Shown here: positions 23,477 to 34,539 of the stretch, in pieces | Layout: each line of letters starts with the position of its first letter | Position numbering within the stretch: position 1 is the first letter of the stretch | Origin: Erythroxylum novogranatense | Taxonomy: Eukaryota > Streptophyta > Magnoliopsida > Malpighiales > Erythroxylaceae | Length of the DNA stretch: 64,000 nucleotides | Assembly: GCA_029891385.1 (NCBI GenBank) | Contig: CM057227.1 | Coordinates: 96,415,818-96,479,817, forward strand | Reading direction: 5' to 3' | Made by a program: the position numbers and the translations under genes | The notes under the pieces: model-generated | What the model was told of the DNA's origin: nothing | The model's database searches: none | The model's input: only the letters and a program-made list of their open reading frames with translations

Positions 23477-25352
23477 AATAAAAATTTTGTCCCCAAAATT
23501 TCATATACAATTGATCAGGAAGATAGGGGAATTAATCCGCTCCTTTCTATTCTGATTCTCACTCATTTCCTTATAATTATTCGCAAATCCTCACATTCGG
23601 TACTCGAAGCACATTTATCGGATCTTAACACTGTTTCTTAATCCAGTCCATAAAACACTTAGTAAATCAGAACCATCTTTTAGATTTTAAACCACTTTAC
23701 CAATCTATTTACACGACGGTCACATAGAGGCCATTTAATAACGAATTTAGTTTCCTTATTTACCTTTATCTCCCTTTGTGCATTTTGGCCAAAACTACAC
23801 ACTTCGAAATATTTCATCAGATTAACCACAATCCTAATCGATTCGACTCATTGTCATTAACTTGGATCGCTCAATCCCCTTTTTCAGATTCATTTCAATT
23901 ATCATCATTAACTCAAATCAATCATAGTCTTCGACTATGTTCAGGCTTTGTTCACTCTAATGTAGGGGTTAACGACTTCTTATTGCCATACGACTCCTTA
24001 TGCACTGTTCGAATGGTAACACCAAACTAATACCTCAATCTCGATGGACTCTGAATATCGGTCTCACTTTTGCCTCAAGAATACGCTCATTAGTTATCCC
24101 CACGAATAACTATTCATATTCTCACTCTAAACCTTCTATAACTCTTCCTGTACACTCTTTCTGGAACACAACACTTTTATAGTTCCTAGAGATTTCTCTA
24201 ACAGTTTCTTTGGTGGGTAAAATACATACTTCACAATACAGTCATAAATATCATTTCCTCAAAAGTTGAATCCCATTTGAATTTCCCAATAAGGTTTGCA
24301 ATTTCTAAATCCCCAATTTTTTTTGCCCGTCTTTTCTATACCCACCTGATCTAGAATTCCCATAACTAATAATGATACATTCCTTTTTACCTCCCAGATA
24401 GATCGACAGTTGCGCTCAATATTACACTAGATTTAATAGCCTTAACGGCCAAATTAAGATCCTTCGCCATTGCATTTCTATTTAGTACATTACATTGCAC
24501 CATTAGCTAAATTTTGAAACCCTCAAATGCATAATCCTTTTCAATTCTTTCAAGTTCACTAATACCTCGATCACTATCAATTTGCTTATTCATAGCCATA
24601 TCTGAAATGTTTCTGTCCAACTAGTATCTCCAAGCTTTCAGAACAATATCCAACACAATAAATTCCAGTCATCAATTATAATACAGTCCAAGAGATTATA
24701 CTTATCCCTATGCACATAAACTACTTTACACCATTTCAACAGATTGCATCATAACCTTTATTGGGACACGTCAATAAGTATTGCAAAGTCTCCGAATTTA
24801 CAACGATACAATTAATACTCGAATTGAAAATTTCTCTTATGATTTCTCAATTTCTAAATATCATATTCTGCCACAAGTTCCTTTACACTATTTTCTCCAT
24901 TTTCATCATATCAACTTAGTACTTCCCAAACCTTCTACATAAAAATTTTGTGAACCAATAATCCCCTCAATTTTATGACTAATTTCTCCTTACAATTTAG
25001 TAATCCTATTACACGGTCGGATTCCTTACGTTAACATAATGCACATTTCCTCAGTAGCAGATTCTATCTCTCACACTTAAGTTTCCACTAGAATCAGGTC
25101 TCCCAATAACGACTTTTCATTCATTTCAAATTTATTTCCAGTTTATCCTTTCATTGCTAATTTCTTCAGTTATAATCATCTGATCGACTCCGGTATCCAT
25201 TACGTGAGCCAGATGGCCTCACAACCTCCCTGGTGTAACAGTCCATAATAGCCCTTATGCGCAGTCAATCAGTCCATCCCCAAAATCACATCTATCTCCC
25301 TATACAGTCGTACTACCTAGAGGTGTACTCACCTACTCACCTCTAAACCATA
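23477..25352 (-). other. Non-coding 3' part of gypsy internal copy 1
   Basis: About 1.9 kb between the protease and the purine tract. A short stretch next to the protease (to about 25200) still reads like the end of the protease domain (ILGIDWL-like). After that no RT, RNase H or integrase motif is seen in any frame. It matches 29402-31246 along its length. Confidence 0.75.
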
Positions 25353-26578
25353 CTATAACCTCTCTCTATTCCCATGCAGTCTACATGCTAAATGCGGTGC
25401 AATGAAAGAATAAGTGGATCCAAGATCCAACAATGCATATGCTTCAGAACCAGAAATCAGAAGCATACCCGCAACAACATCCGGGAAATCCTGGGCCTCC
25501 TGCCAAGTCATGGCATAGACCACGGCACGAGCTCGCCGTCTGCGCTGCGAGATCCTCGACCACTCTCGATCCCTACCTTCGGCCTCGGCCTCTCCATCCG
25601 GATCCACCATCACGGCTCACTTTGCACCGTGGTATTGCTACCAGATCTTCCAGTCATAGTAGACTGGCCACCCAAAGTCTCTGGGCAGTTCCTCATTAGG
25701 TGGTCCATCGAACCACACCTCAAACAGGCTCCAGACAGCCATCGACACTCTCTACTATGCCTCTTGTCAAAATGCTCACATAGAGAATAGAATGCCTGAA
25801 CCTCGCCTGCGCCGCCGCCACTACCGATCAGTGTAAAGCTGCTTCTCGCCCATGACCCGATCTGTTTAGCCCTCCTGCGGACTGAAGGGCCTACTCGACG
25901 CTTGCTATACCTCGCCAAAGACCGCTACAGCTATCATTAGATCTCTTGGTCTGATCCCCGACCGGTCTCACCATAAGTCGTCTCAAGAATGCTCTATCCT
26001 CACTGCTGCACCCTCAACTCAATAAAACTACCCATGTCGACACGGCCAATAGGGTGCGGATCTCGAGATTGAGTCGCCCTCAAAACCCCGACACTGTCCA
26101 CCTCGGTAGCAACTAATGTAGAAGCATAGACCATCATTTCGTTGAACCGCACCTCATAGTCGGCCACGGTCAATCGTCCTGTCTCGATTCTAAGAACTCA
26201 GAACTTCATTTCGAGATAAACCTTGGGCATGTAATTGTCCTGAAGGCCCTCGAAAATCATCCCATGTCGACATACAGGGGCTGGTGGTGCTTGCCGGACG
26301 ATCTTCCACCACTGATATGCAGGACCCTGTAGCAAGGAGACGGCATAATCGAATCTCTCCTCAGGGTCGCAGTCCATCTGATCGAGGACTCTCTCCGTCC
26401 TCTCTAGCCATCCCTCAGCCTCCGCAGGGTCGGTGCTGCCATAGAAGTCAACCGCCCCCTGCTTACGCAGTCGATCATATCTCCGTTCCCGTCTCACAGG
26501 AACTCGAGGAGGTAACTCCTCCGAATGAGGCGGGAGACTCCTACTAGCTCCTACCGATTCCGGTCGGTGGTAACTCAA
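25353..26578 (-). pseudogene. Gypsy gag-protease, internal copy 1, heavily frameshifted
   Basis: Fragments in several frames match copy 2. They are the Gag N-terminus (26198-26578: DFYGSTDPAEAEGWLERTE...FDYAVSLLQGPAYQWWK), a gap region around 25920-26190 with many small indels, the zinc knuckle (25610-25918) and the protease start (25353-25613). The CCHC knuckle is intact here (ACLRCGSMDHLMRNC). The protease motif reads LLDLGSTYSFI, D-L-G instead of D-S/T-G. Indels relative to copy 2 fall mostly at CAG or CTG triplets. Confidence 0.8.
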
Positions 26579-26686
26579 CTCGATCTCAAGGACGGATGAC
26601 CTAAAGCAGAAGAAATTTCCGATCGATTACGCTATTCTTACAATGATTCAAGCCTAAATTACACTATGCCCAAAAGATGTCAAACC

Positions 26687-26698
26687 ATGCTCGATACC
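26687..26698 (-). promoter_or_regulatory. Eroded primer-binding site, internal copy 1
   Basis: Minus-strand TGGTATCGAGCATGG lies 6 bp from the LTR 2 edge. It matches TGGTATCAGAGC of copy 2 except that CAG has become CG. Confidence 0.8.
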
Positions 26699-26704
26699 AC
26701 TTAA

Positions 26705-29388
26705 TGTAGCGCCCCCTCACCGTAGGGTACACATCGGGACGCCAAGGTCGCTCGACACGTATCCTGATAAAGGTGCACTATCGGAAAATTCCACTAATAT
26801 CCACATGGCATCGTAATAATAAAAACCATAATATATCAGAAATCAGTAAATTTAAAATCAAAAATAATCTCGATACAGTCATGCAATATCAGAATAGACA
26901 AATCTATCAGTCCCCTAAACAAAACCAAAAAGGAAACTAATACAAGCATCTATCCTAAGTCATCCGCAAAAGTCCAACCCAGCTGACCGACCTGTGTGCC
27001 ATCGCTTCTCTTGCCAGCTCACTCGCACGGCAGGAAAAGACTATCTCCGGAGCTAGGGGTCTACTCTATCGATCCTGAAAAATAAGTTGCAATTTTGGGT
27101 GAGTTTGCGAACTCAGTGAGAAACCATCATTGATGGTTCACTCAAATCATGCATTATGCAGATTGGGTACAGCACGACACAGTAAGATACAATTGGTATA
27201 TAACAATTTACAGTAGCCTATAACAGTTTGCAGTATCAAAATAACAATTTACAATAAATCATGCCATCACGTAATCAGTCATCGTCTCAAAACAATCATT
27301 CAAGTGCATACAATGCATATGAGACTCTTTTCCAGTTATTCAGTATTGTGCCCAAGTGCTCAGTTAGTATTCAGTGGGGGACGCGTGATTTCTCCCCGGG
27401 CTCGAGGCTTGGTCGATCTGATGTTCGAGCTCGAGGCTCTTTTCAAAGTTGATAATAGCAACTTGGGTCACATATCCATTATCGATCATCCATTTATGCA
27501 TGTAATGCGGTGTTGATAATTGATGTATGGCTACAAAAGCCCAAGATTGCATTTCTCGATGTCATGCAAGAGTCAATCAATACAAGAGAAACATGCCATT
27601 TGATTATGTACATTTCAGTAATCTTGCAATTTCACATTAACAAGTAATTCAAATTGAGCATTTAGACAATCAGGAATTTGAGAAACCAACTAGGTTACTC
27701 ACCTGTAACTTCCGAGCTACTGCCTGGAAGTCCCAACAATTTCCATAGAATGACGATCCAACGACGCCTCTATAACAGTAAAATACAGTCCCATTACCAG
27801 ATGCTCAATAAAATGTTTCAGTAATGTATATGTCTCAGTGGAATTATGTACAATGCATGTTCACGATTTTCCCGGCGCTAAAACCCAATTTAGAACTCTT
27901 ATGTCCCATTCTAACTGTTCGCTCAATTGATCGACAATAATTTGATTCAGTCCTAAAATTCAGATCAATTTCCTCAATTCATGCTTCCTATAGCAATTCC
28001 CTATCCATTGGGTCAAAACCTCTATTGAAAATCCCAAATAAAATTCCAATTGTCTCAATTCAATACTTAGGTCACACTATGAACCATAATTGACCTTATT
28101 CTCTATGAATCAATACCATTTAAATTAAATTTCAACTCCCATAATTATCCTCAATTGTAGACCTCTTTCCCTTGTTCATAATGAATCGAGAATCACCTCA
28201 ATCGGAGGTCTATACCATAAATTATACCAAATAAACTAAAATCAATCCAATCAGAAAAGCCCCCTCACCGCGGCCAAGAAGCTCTCGCCGCGGCGTAAAA
28301 TGGTTCGCTCGCCGCGGCGTGAAGACTGCTCGTCGCGGCGAGCAATTCATTCTGGGCACACCGCGAGGCGAAGGAAGCGCGTCGCGGCGTTAAATAAATT
28401 GACGCTCTCCGCGGCGTCTCGCTGCGCTCGTCGAGGCGAGCACTAGATTTTCTCGTCACGGCGAGGCCGCACCAGACGTCGCGACGTGCGGGGATTTCCT
28501 CTTCTTCTCCGATCGTTTTCCGCCATTAATGCTATATAAACTCAACATTTAGCACCCTGACTACCCAATCTAACACAATAAATGCATCAGAAATCATTAA
28601 TAACAACATTAAAGTCATTAATACTTACCAATCGAAGATCAAGTTCCACAAATCCCTCAAATCTCCGTAAACCCTAAAATCTTTCAAACTCAACGATAAT
28701 CCACTCTCAATCCTTCTCAACCTTCATCAATCACAATAAACCAGTTAGCTTTGCATAATGAAGAGAAAACCACAAGGAAAAATCAAAGAACCTCACCGAT
28801 GGGAGGAATCGAAGATCACCGTGGAGAAGAGAAGAGAAGAAACGATTTTTGCCTTGGATAAATCCCCAAATTTCAGACCTAGCTATTTATAGACATAGGT
28901 CTCCTAAATCAGTTCAAATTTCAGTCTCTAAATTTCAATGGCTCAACATTTTTATTTCCTAACAGTATAACTCTAATTTTCCCATTTCCATTGGGCATTC
29001 CTTTCAGTACTATACAGTCAATCAGTCTGTTACTCCAAAATTTCCGGTCCGGGCATTTTCTCCCGAATTTTCCGAAAATTTCCTATAAGCCACTATCAAA
29101 AGCCAATCACTCTTAGATTATTCTAAATCAGTCATTCGAGCCCACTTACTCCTAATTTCTCAATTAATCACAATCCAGTCAGTTCAGTCAGTTTCCGGTT
29201 CACAATCCAATCAATTCATACTTACAATTAAAATGCCGAAAAAATCATGAATGCATGCACCTATGAGTAAATGCATATGCAATAAACCTGTTCCTCTATA
29301 ATTAGAGGCCAGTAACATGCTCAATCAGTGAATGCAATGAAACCTAATATTACCATAATACCTTGCTACTTGATAGCAGGATGTTACA
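26705..29388 (-). repeat. LTR 2 of the gypsy chain (2.68 kb), shared by both units
   Basis: Runs from TGTAGCGCCCCCTC to GGATGTTACA and is complete. It serves as right LTR of internal copy 1 and left LTR of internal copy 2. Differences from LTR 1 and LTR 3 cluster at CAG/CTG/CGG triplets. Confidence 0.92.
28255..28490. repeat. GC-rich CGCGGCG-type array in LTR 2
   Basis: The best-preserved version of the array: CTCGCCGCGGCG and CGTCGCGGCGAG phrases repeated about eight times, with CpG dense. It lies between the conserved GAATCACCTCAATCGGAGG landmark and the GATTTCCTCTTCTTCTCC segment. Confidence 0.85.
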
Positions 29389-31246
29389 ATTCACCCCTCC
29401 TAATAAAAATTTCGTCCCCGAAATTTCATATACAATTGATCAGGAAGATAGGGGAATTAATCCGCTCCTTTCTATTCTGATTCTCACTCATTTCCTTATA
29501 ATTATTCGCAAATCCTCACATTCGGTACTCGAAGCACATTTATCGATCTTAACCTTTGTTTCTTAATCCAAATCCATAAAACACTTTGTAAATCGAACCA
29601 TCTTTTAGATTTTAAACCACTTTACCAATCTATTTACACGCGGTCACATAGAGGCCATTTAATAGCAATTTAGTTTCCTTATTTACCTTTATCTCCTTTG
29701 TGCATTTTGGCCAAAGCTACACACTTCGAAATATTTCATCAGATTAACCACGATCCTAATCGATTCGACTCATTGTCATTAACTTGGATCGCTCAATCCC
29801 TTTTGATTCATTTCAATTATCATCATTAACTCAAATCAATCATAGTCTTCGACTATGTTCAGGCTTTATTCACTCTAATGTAGGGTTAACGACTTCTTAT
29901 TGCCATCGACTCCTTATGCCTTTGTTGAATGGTAACACCAAACTAATACCTCAATCTCAGCGGACTCTACGAATATCGGTCTCACTTTTGCCTCGGCGAT
30001 CCGTCATTAGTTATCCCCCCGAATAACTATTCAATTTCTCCTCTAAACCTTCTATAACTCTTCCTGTACACTCTTTTCGGAACACAACACTTCTATAGTT
30101 CCTAGAGATTTCTCTACAGATTTCTTTGGTGGGTAAAATACATACTTCACAATCTGATCATAAATATCATTTCCTCAAAAGTTGAATCCCATTTGAATTT
30201 CCCAATAAGGTTTGCAATTTCTAAATCCCCAATTTTTTGCCCGTCTTTTCTATACCCACGATCTAGAATTCCCATAACTAATAATGATACATTCCTTTTA
30301 CCTCCCAGATAGATCGACGATTCGCTAATATTACACTAGATTTAATAGCCTTAACGGCCAAATTAAGATCCTTAGCCATTGCATTTCTATTTAGTACATT
30401 ACATTGCACCATTAGCTAAATTTTGAAACCCTCAAATGCATAATCCTTTTCAATTCTTTCAAGTTCACTAATACCTCGATCACTATCAATTTGCTTATTC
30501 ATAGCCATATCTGAAATGTTTACATCAACTAGTATCTCCAAGCTTTCAGAACAATATCCAACACAATAAATTACAGTCATCAATTATAATATAGTCCAAG
30601 AGATTATACTTATCCCTATGCACATAAACTACTTTACACCATTTCAACAGATTGCATCATAACCTTTATTGAGACACGTCAATAAGTATTGCAAAGTATC
30701 CGAATTTACAACGATACAATTAATACTCGAATTGAAAATTTCTCTTATGATTTCTCAATTTCTAAATATCATATTCTGCCACAAGTTCCTTTACACTATT
30801 TTCTCCATATTCATCATATCAACTTAGTACTTCCCAAACCATCTACATAAAATTTTGTGAACCAATAATCCCTCAATTTCATGACTAATTTCTCCTTACA
30901 ATTCAAGTAATCCTATTACGGTCGGTTCCTTACGTTAACATAATGCACATTTCCTCGATGTGATTCTATCTCTCACACTTAAGTTTCCACTAGAATCAGG
31001 TCTCCCAATAACGACTTTTCATTCATTTCAAATTTATTTCCAGTTTATCCTTTCATTGCTAATTTCTTCAGTTATAATCATCTAATCGACTCCGGTATCC
31101 ATTAGGTGAGCCAGATGGCCTCACAACCTCCCTGGTGTAACAGTCCATAATAGCCCTTATGCGCAGTCAATCAGTCAATCCCCAAAATCACATCTATCTC
31201 CCTATACAGTCGTACTACCTAGAGGTGTACTCACCTCTAACCCATA
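29389..31246 (-). other. Purine tract and non-coding 3' part of gypsy internal copy 2
   Basis: The purine tract is at 29389-29401. The rest parallels 23477-25352 and, as there, shows no polymerase or integrase motif. Confidence 0.75.
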
Positions 31247-32568
31247 CTATAACCTCTCTCTATTCCCATGCAGTCTACATGCTAAATGCGGTGTAATGAA
31301 AGAATAAGTGGATCCAAGATCCAACAATGCATATGCTTCAGAACCAGAAATCAGAAGCATACCCGCAATAACATCCGGGGAATCCTGGGCCTCCTGCCGA
31401 GTCATGGCATAGACCCTGGCCTGAGACTGTTGTCTACTGCTCAGATCCTCTGACCTCACTGCTGATCCCTCTTCTCGGCCTCGGCCTCTCCATCCGGATC
31501 CACCATCACGGCTCTGCTGCACCGTGGTATTACTACCAGATCTTCCAGTCATAGTAGACTGGCCTCCCAAAGTCTCTGGGCAGTTCCTCATTAGGTGGTC
31601 CATCGAACCACACCTCAAATAGGCTCCAGACAGCCATCGACACTCTCCACTATGCCTCTTGTAAAAATACTCACATAGAGGAATAGACTGCCCTGAACCT
31701 CTGGCACTGCCGCCACTACCAGTCTGTGCAAAACTGTTTCCCTGCCCATGACCAGTCTGTCTAGCCCCTCCTGCGGACCTGAAGGGCCTACTCTGACGCT
31801 TGCTATACCCTCTGCCAGCACTGCCCTGTCTATCATTAGATCTCTTGGTCCTGATCCCTTGACCAGTCTCAGCCATATGCTGTCTCAGTAGCTGCTCTAT
31901 CCTTACTATTGCAGCCCTCAACTCAATAAAACTACCCATGTCAGACCTGGCCAATAGGGTACGGATCTCCAGATTAAGTCCGCCCTCAAAACGCCGACAC
32001 CTGTCAGCCTCAGTAGTAACCAATGTAGAAGTATAGACCATCAACTCGTTGAACCGCACCTCATAGTCGGCCACGGTCAACTGTCCCTGTCTCAGTTCTA
32101 AGAACTCCTGTAACTTCATTTCCAGATAAACCTTGGGCATGTAATTGTCCTTGAAGGCCCTCAGAAAATCATCCCATGTCGATATCTGAGGCACGGTGGT
32201 GCTTGCGGGACGATCTTCCACCACTGATATGCAGGACTCTGTAGCAAGGAGACGGCATAATCGAATCTCTCCTCAGGGTCGCAGTCCATCTGATCGAGGA
32301 CTCTCTCCGTCCTCTCTAGCCATCCCTCAGCCTCCGCAGGGTCGGTGCTGCCATAGAAGTCAACCGCCCCGCCACGCGATCGATCATATCTCTGTTCCCG
32401 TCTCACAGGAACTCGAGGAGGTAACTCCTCTGAATGAGGCAGGGGAGACTCCCTACTAGCTCCTACCGATTCCAAGTCAGCTGGTAACTCAACTCGATCT
32501 CCAAGGACAGATGACCTAAAACAGACAAGAAATTTCCGATCAGTTCTGCTATTCTTACAGTGATTCAA
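31247..32568 (-). pseudogene. Gypsy gag-protease, internal copy 2, one main frameshift
   Basis: Two overlapping open stretches (32161-32568 and 31247-32224) together cover a Gag. They contain the Retrotrans_gag capsid domain (GSTDPAEAEGWLERTERVLDQM...YQWWKIV, then TWDDFLRAFKDNYMPKVYLEMKLQEFLELRQG...YEVRFNEL), an Arg/Gly/Ser-rich linker, a zinc-knuckle region (CGSMDHLMRNC) and a protease start (LLDLGSTYSFI). The frame changes near 32165-32220. The first knuckle Cys is Tyr here (AYLRC), unlike copy 1. No start ATG is obvious just after the primer site. The product would package element RNA, relying on another element for polymerase and integrase. Confidence 0.85.
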
Positions 32569-32605
32569 GCCTAAATTACACTATGCCCAAAAGATGCCAA
32601 ACCAT

Positions 32606-32617
32606 GCTCTGATACCA
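32606..32617 (-). promoter_or_regulatory. Primer-binding site (tRNA-iMet), internal copy 2
   Basis: Minus-strand TGGTATCAGAGC, 5 bp from the LTR 3 edge at 32623. Complementary to initiator methionine tRNA. Confidence 0.9.
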
Positions 32618-32622
32618 CTTAA

Positions 32623-34495
32623 TGTAGCGCCCCCTCACCGTAGGGTACACATCGGGACGCCCGAAGGTCGCTCTGACACGTATCCCACGATAAAGGTGCA
32701 CTACCAGAAAATTCCCACTAATATCCACATGGCATCGCAATTATAAAAATCATAATATATCAGAAATCAGTAAATTTTAAAATAAAAAATAATCTCGATA
32801 CAGTCATCCAATATCAGAATAGACAAATCTATCAGTCCCCTAAACAAAACCAAAAAGGAAACTAATACAAGCATCTATCTTAAGTCATCCGCAAAAGTCC
32901 AACCCCGGTGGCCGACACATGTGCCATCGCTTCTCTTGACGGCTTCGCTTCTTACGGTAGGAAAAGACTATCTCCGGAGCTGGGGGTCTACTCTATCGAT
33001 CCTGAAAAATAAGTTGCAATTTTGGGTGAGTTTGCGAACTCAGTGAGAAACCATCATCGATGGTTCACTCAAACCATGCATTATGCAGATTGCGTACAGC
33101 ACCGCACAGTAAGATACAATTGGTATATAACAATTTCTGATAGCTTATAACGGTTTGCGATATCAAAATAACAATTTACAATAAATCATGCCATCACGTA
33201 ATCAGTCATTGTCTCAAAACAATCATTCATGTGCATACAATGCATATGAGACTCTTTTCCAGTTATTCAGTATTGTGCCCAAGTGCTCAGTCAGTATTCA
33301 GTGGAGGACGCGTCGAGGATTTCTCCCTCGGGCTCGAGGCGGTCGATCTGATGTTCGAGCTCGAGGCTCTTTTCAGTGATAATAGCAACTTGGGTCACAT
33401 ATCCATTATCTGATCATGCATTTATGCATGTAATGCGATGTTCGATAATTGGTGTATGGCTACAAAAGCCCGAGATTGCATTTCTCGGTGTCATGCAATA
33501 GTCGATCAATACAAGAGAAACATGCCATTTGATTATGTACATTTCAGTAATCATGCAATTTCACATTAACAAGTAATTCACATTGAGCATTTAGACAATT
33601 AGGAATTTGAGAAACCAACTAGGTTACTCACCTGTAACTTCCGAGCTACTGCCTGGAAGTCCCAGCAATGTCCGTGAAAGGACGATCCAACGACGCCTCT
33701 ATAACAGTAAAATACAGTCCCATTACCAGATGCTCAATAAAACGATTCAGTAATGCATATGTCTCAGTGGAATTATGTACAATGCATGTTCACGATTTTC
33801 CCGGCGCTAAAACCCAATTTAGAACTCTTATGTCCCATTCTAACTCTTCGCTCAATTGATCGACAATAATTTGATTCAGTCCTAAAATTCAGATCAATTT
33901 CCTCAATTCATACTCCCTATAGCAATTCCCTATCCATTGGGTCAAAACCTCTATTGAAAATCCCAATTAAAATTCCAATTGTCTCAATTCAATACTTAGG
34001 TCACACTATGAACCATAATTGACCTTATTATCTATGAATCAATACCATTTAAATTAAATTTCAACTCCTATAATTATCCTCAATTGTAGACCTCTTTCCC
34101 TAGTTCATAATGAATCGAGAATCACCTCAATCGGAGGTCTATACCATAAATTATACCCAATAAACTAAAATCAATCCAATCAGAAAAGCCCCCTCGCTGC
34201 GGCCAAGAAGCTCTCGCTGCGGCATAAAATGGTTCGCTCTTGGGGTAACAATTCATTCTGCACGCCATGAGGCGAAGAAAGCAGCGCCTTGACGTCAAAT
34301 AAATTGGCGCCGCCCATGGCGTCTCATTGCGCTCGTCGCGGCGAGCACTAGATTTTCTCGCCATGGAGAAGAGAAGAGAAGAAACGATTTTTGCCTTAGG
34401 ATAAATCCCCAAATTTTAGACCTAGCTATTTATAGACATAGGTCTCCTAAATCAGTTCAAATTTCAGTCTCTAAATTTCAATGGCTCAACATTTT
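32623..34495 (-). repeat. LTR 3 of the gypsy chain, truncated with internal deletion
   Basis: Starts TGTAGCGCCCCCTC. It follows LTR 1 and LTR 2 up to TTTTCTCGCC (about 34362), jumps about 0.37 kb to GGAGAAGAGAAG, and stops at about 34495 inside the CAACATTTT segment. The last 0.43 kb and the terminal GGGATGTTACA are missing. Beyond it the CACTA TNP2 sequence begins at once. The GC-rich array is partly preserved at 34190-34362. Confidence 0.88.
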
Positions 34496-34539
34496 ATATG
34501 AGTTATCTCAACTTATTATGTAATCTTAATTGAATAGTT

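Larger units (their letters stand above)
20781..34495 (-). mobile_element. Gypsy-related gag-protease-only chain: LTR-int-LTR-int-LTR
   Basis: Three same-direction LTRs (20781-23463, 26705-29388 and 32623-about 34495) alternate with two internal regions of about 3.24 kb. The element sense is minus: the primer site sits at the high-coordinate end of each internal region and the purine tract at the low end. Each internal region encodes Gag and the start of a protease, then about 1.9 kb with no RT, RNase H or integrase that I can find. That is the layout of TR-GAG non-autonomous elements. Both internal copies have the same 3' filler, so the pol loss preceded their multiplication. The chain probably arose by recombination between LTRs of adjacent or sister copies. 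Confidence 0.85.

Noticed and set aside
25392..25790. Plus-strand open frames of 132 and 88 codons opposite gypsy gag
   Set aside because: They are antisense shadows of the minus-strand gag-protease, which has clear domain matches.
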